Both the position numbers and the translations under genes were made by a program. Source: Psettodes erumei (lineage: Eukaryota > Chordata > Actinopteri > Pleuronectiformes > Psettodidae). Taken from it: a stretch of DNA of 64,000 nucleotides. Every line of letters begins with the position of its first letter. Position 1 is the stretch's first letter. Of the stretch, positions 60,999 to 64,000 are shown one piece after another. The notes below the pieces were generated by a model that was not told the DNA's origin, made no database searches, and worked only from the letters and a program-made list of their open reading frames with translations. The DNA lies in assembly GCA_016785225.1 (NCBI GenBank), contig JAFBJZ010000935.1, positions 372,001 to 436,000 on the forward strand. The letters run 5' to 3'.

Positions 60999-63900
60999 CG
61001 GGCGTCTTGGGGGATGACAGGCCACACGAGAGAAGCGTCTGTTTGGGAAGTGGAATGAAGTTGAAAGTGAAAAAAGAGAGGAGGAGAAAAAAAAGAGAAG
61101 AGAGAGAGAAACCAGCGCCGCCAATTCTGAGCGTAATTTCCTGTGATGTCAAAGTTGGCAGACGGGAGAGGAAAAGGAATTTGAAGGAAACATTAGTGTT
61201 TGATGTGAAAAGAGAGGAGGGGGAGGGGGGGGTGATGGAGTGGGAGAAAGAGCGGGGGGGGGGAGATATCCTGGGAAATGAAAGAGTGAGTGTGTGTGTG
61301 CGTGCATGCGTGGACAGGGTTGAATGTGTCAACGAGTCAGGCAGAAACCATTACCAGTGTTGGCTGTTTGTTCCTTACACACCGGGCCAACTTAATAGAA
61401 GCCAAGCGTTTAAAGTCAAGTGGAAACGCGGCTGACCCGCTTCCCATTCGGTCCATACAGACCGCAGCACCCCCCCACGCCAGATCTCTGTCCTTCAGCA
61501 CCTTTTGCCCAGTCCCACTCTGTTTCCAAAGATGATTATTTCAGGCATCGTCTGCATTCAACAGGCATCCGCCGGCAAAAAAACAACAACAGAAAAAGGA
61601 GCAGAAAAATAGCACACTACATCTGTGTTCTTTAAAAAAAGCGACTGGGCAACAGCTGCACACAATCCTGAGCAGTTTCAACATTTCAAGACTTTTTTTT
61701 GTTGTTGTCTTTATTCACTTCACGTGTCACATTTATTCAATACAGCATGTTTTACAGTGGTTTTCATAACAGCTGAAACCGCTGTACGAAAAACCAGTGG
61801 GACGCAGCTGTTAACTAAGAATTTTATTGCATTTTGGAAAATAGTCGTAGACGCTCAATAAAGCTTTTGTTTAAATAATTTTCTTTTTTAGTATTCAGTG
61901 TACTGTATTTCCTAAAGTAAAAAGCACTTGGGTCTAGGTTCAGGCGATACGTCTACAACTGAAGGCACGTGAAACATGTTGAAGGATTCCCACAGGTGGG
62001 GTCTCTGCAGCCCAAAGCAATGTATGGATGTGATAAACTAATACCAAAAAGAAGGGGGGGGGCGAGTGCTTGAGCGTACTTCACCCTGAGGGGGCTTCCC
62101 CTTTCCCCTCAACAAACTAAATGAAACCACGTCTTCTTTGCTTAACTCTTCCCACTTAAGTTCACTGAAAGTTGCTGCCGTCCATCCAAAAGTAAACACT
62201 GTGTGCTGTCGCTCTCCAACAGGCCTTCCTCACGGCAGACGCCCTAATAGGTTTCGCTAATAACATCGAATGACGGCTCCGTTCCATTAAAGCCACGACA
62301 CCAGGAAACAGCTAAATGGAACTTGGCCGTCTTTTGTTTAACGTTTGCAAATGCGTGTTTGTCGGGGCCCCTAAATATCCAGAGACAATGAGTACGGAAC
62401 ACGTGAATGCCGATTAATCACAACAGTACTCGTGTATGTTCTGGACGTGGACAGGAAGCACTGATCGGGCTTTTAAGTTTCCATTAAAACATAAAGCTGT
62501 AAAGATTCTCGCCTGTCCAAACGTCGTCTTGTGGGATATCGACTACAGGGACTTAGATGGGTAAATTATGGCATCGATTGGGCCCGGCGGGGAGGTTCCT
62601 CGCCGACGTGGAGAGCGAGGGCCACTTGGAAGCACTTAGGGGCCCCGGGTGCTGGGGTTGTCTCTAGGGTTAATGCAGCCGGCGCTGCCGGCTCTGACGG
62701 ATGGCTAGGAAAGCCCCGATAAATCAGCCCCGCTGCCAGGAAAGATGGAGGGGGGATACAGAGGGGACCACTCCAGCCTCATCCACACCCCCCCATTTTC
62801 TTTTTTTTTTTGTTTAAAAGGATCTTGAAACATCAGAGGCAGATGCAGCAACACCACCATGTCTACTCCACTACCCCAGACCTGCGCTCCGTGCCAGCCC
62901 CCAGGACTCTGTGCACCTTACAATTAAGAAAGACGTCAGGAGAGCGGGGGGTGGGGGGGTGGGGGGTTAAAAGGGAAGAGTGAAAGGGACTGAGAGGAGG
63001 AGGGACAACGATATGGAAAGGCTGATTAATTAAGGGTTCCTCTCTGGCTACAGAATAGATGAAGTTTCAGGATCAATTAATTAGCGAGCTAGCCCACGCA
63101 CGTCAATGGCTCTAATAGCCTGCTCATTTGTAACTTTTATTACCCCGCCGCCGTGGAGTGGCTCTCAGCCAATCAGATGCCACGTGGCGACGATGCCGCG
63201 TTGCCATTAACTGGAAAGGAGAGAGAACAGCCTCCCACCCCCCCTACCCCTTCGCAGAAAGAAGTGATGCTATCAATTATTATATCAGCAGCGTGTGCGA
63301 GATTGTGCGTATACGCTACAATCTTACATAAAGTGAGGCACAATCTCTTTATTTTTGTTGTTTTTATCCACTCAGGATAAGCATGGCGTACACGTAATAA
63401 ATAAGACTAAGTTGTGATAGATAAGATATGACCCAGTGGATTGTACTTTTCCATGTGAACCATTAGTTAAATTACATACTCGGCCGTCTGTTAATTCTCG
63501 CCGTTGCATTAGCCGTATGAGCTGCGAAGTCCATTATTCTCATCCAGGCAGGTGACGCGACAGCAGAATTTAAAGCAATTCGGCGCAGACAGGCGGCGCA
63601 AAGAGCCACAACACGTTGCTCGCCGCCCTGTGCGTCCGCGGCGCTCCATACGTCGCTGATTGCTCAGATAAAAGAGCAGGCAGATGAAAGTGGCGCGAAA
63701 TGGAGCGGGTGAGCGAGGAAGAGGGAGAGGAAAAGAAAGGGATGCTTTGCGTCTCCGCCCGAGTTACAAGGGGATTAGTTGCCGCTCTAATTGGCTCGCT
63801 GAGAATTCATCTCAGTTTTCATCCAGATTAGAGAGAGATTTTTTTGTTGTTGTGGCTGTTACGCAGGTCGAGTCTGCTCTGGCATCTCAGATTTCGGGCG

Positions 63901-64000
63901 TTGAGATTTGAGAACAGATCTGAGAAGGTGTAGACGGGCCATGTCAGAAGAGAAGATGAAGACGTGGTGTCCAACTTCAGACTACACCTAAAATACCGTA

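Larger units (their letters stand above)
57686..64000 (+). other. arid1b intron 2, partial
   Basis: It starts with GTACGT and no further arid1b exon was recognised up to the edge. Conserved-element-like blocks lie at 59190-59480, 62220-62480, 63000-63200 and 63420-63680 (for example GATTAATTAAGG near 63023 and AGCCAATCAG near 63168). Purine-rich tracts fill 60710-61270. If a small exon specific to one isoform is present, I could not see it. Confidence 0.6.

Overview
The window looks like teleost fish nuclear DNA. The coding exons read as vertebrate families, introns have GT..AG ends, (TG)n/(CA)n microsatellites are very frequent, and long intergenic and intronic stretches are TAAT-rich and look like vertebrate conserved noncoding elements. 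No bacterial, viral or transposase gene was recognised. Family assignments rest on remembered protein patterns, not on a database search.

Two genes are clear, both on the + strand. The first (CpG-rich leader about 1.9-3.2 kb, CDS 3185-5093) is a BTB-kelch gene matching KBTBD11. Its coding part lies in one exon, and one extra C in a C-run at 4718-4721 breaks the frame in the kelch region, so the gene as written is frameshifted. The second is the 5' end of arid1b, the ARID subunit of the BAF (SWI/SNF) chromatin remodeller. It has a CpG-rich promoter and leader (about 35.1-35.9 kb), coding exon 1 (35895-37127) and coding exon 2 (57482-57685), both phase 0 with good splice sites. A 20.35 kb intron separates them, and intron 2 runs off the right edge. 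The ARID domain lies outside the window.

Two possible further genes are only partly visible. On the - strand, two short segments (1019-947 and 641-574) join in frame through a GT..AG intron and end in a stop codon, with poly(A) signals beyond. On the + strand at 9.1-13 kb, a short ATG exon, a 45-base exon and an 81-base exon are all phase 0. I recognise neither product.

The rest (6-9 kb, 13-35 kb, both arid1b introns) is noncoding. It holds more than 20 simple repeats and many blocks that look like conserved noncoding elements, as expected for regulatory DNA around a developmental chromatin gene. The most striking regulatory site is a perfect RFX X-box palindrome followed one base later by a perfect CRE, at 59788-59809 in arid1b intron 2.
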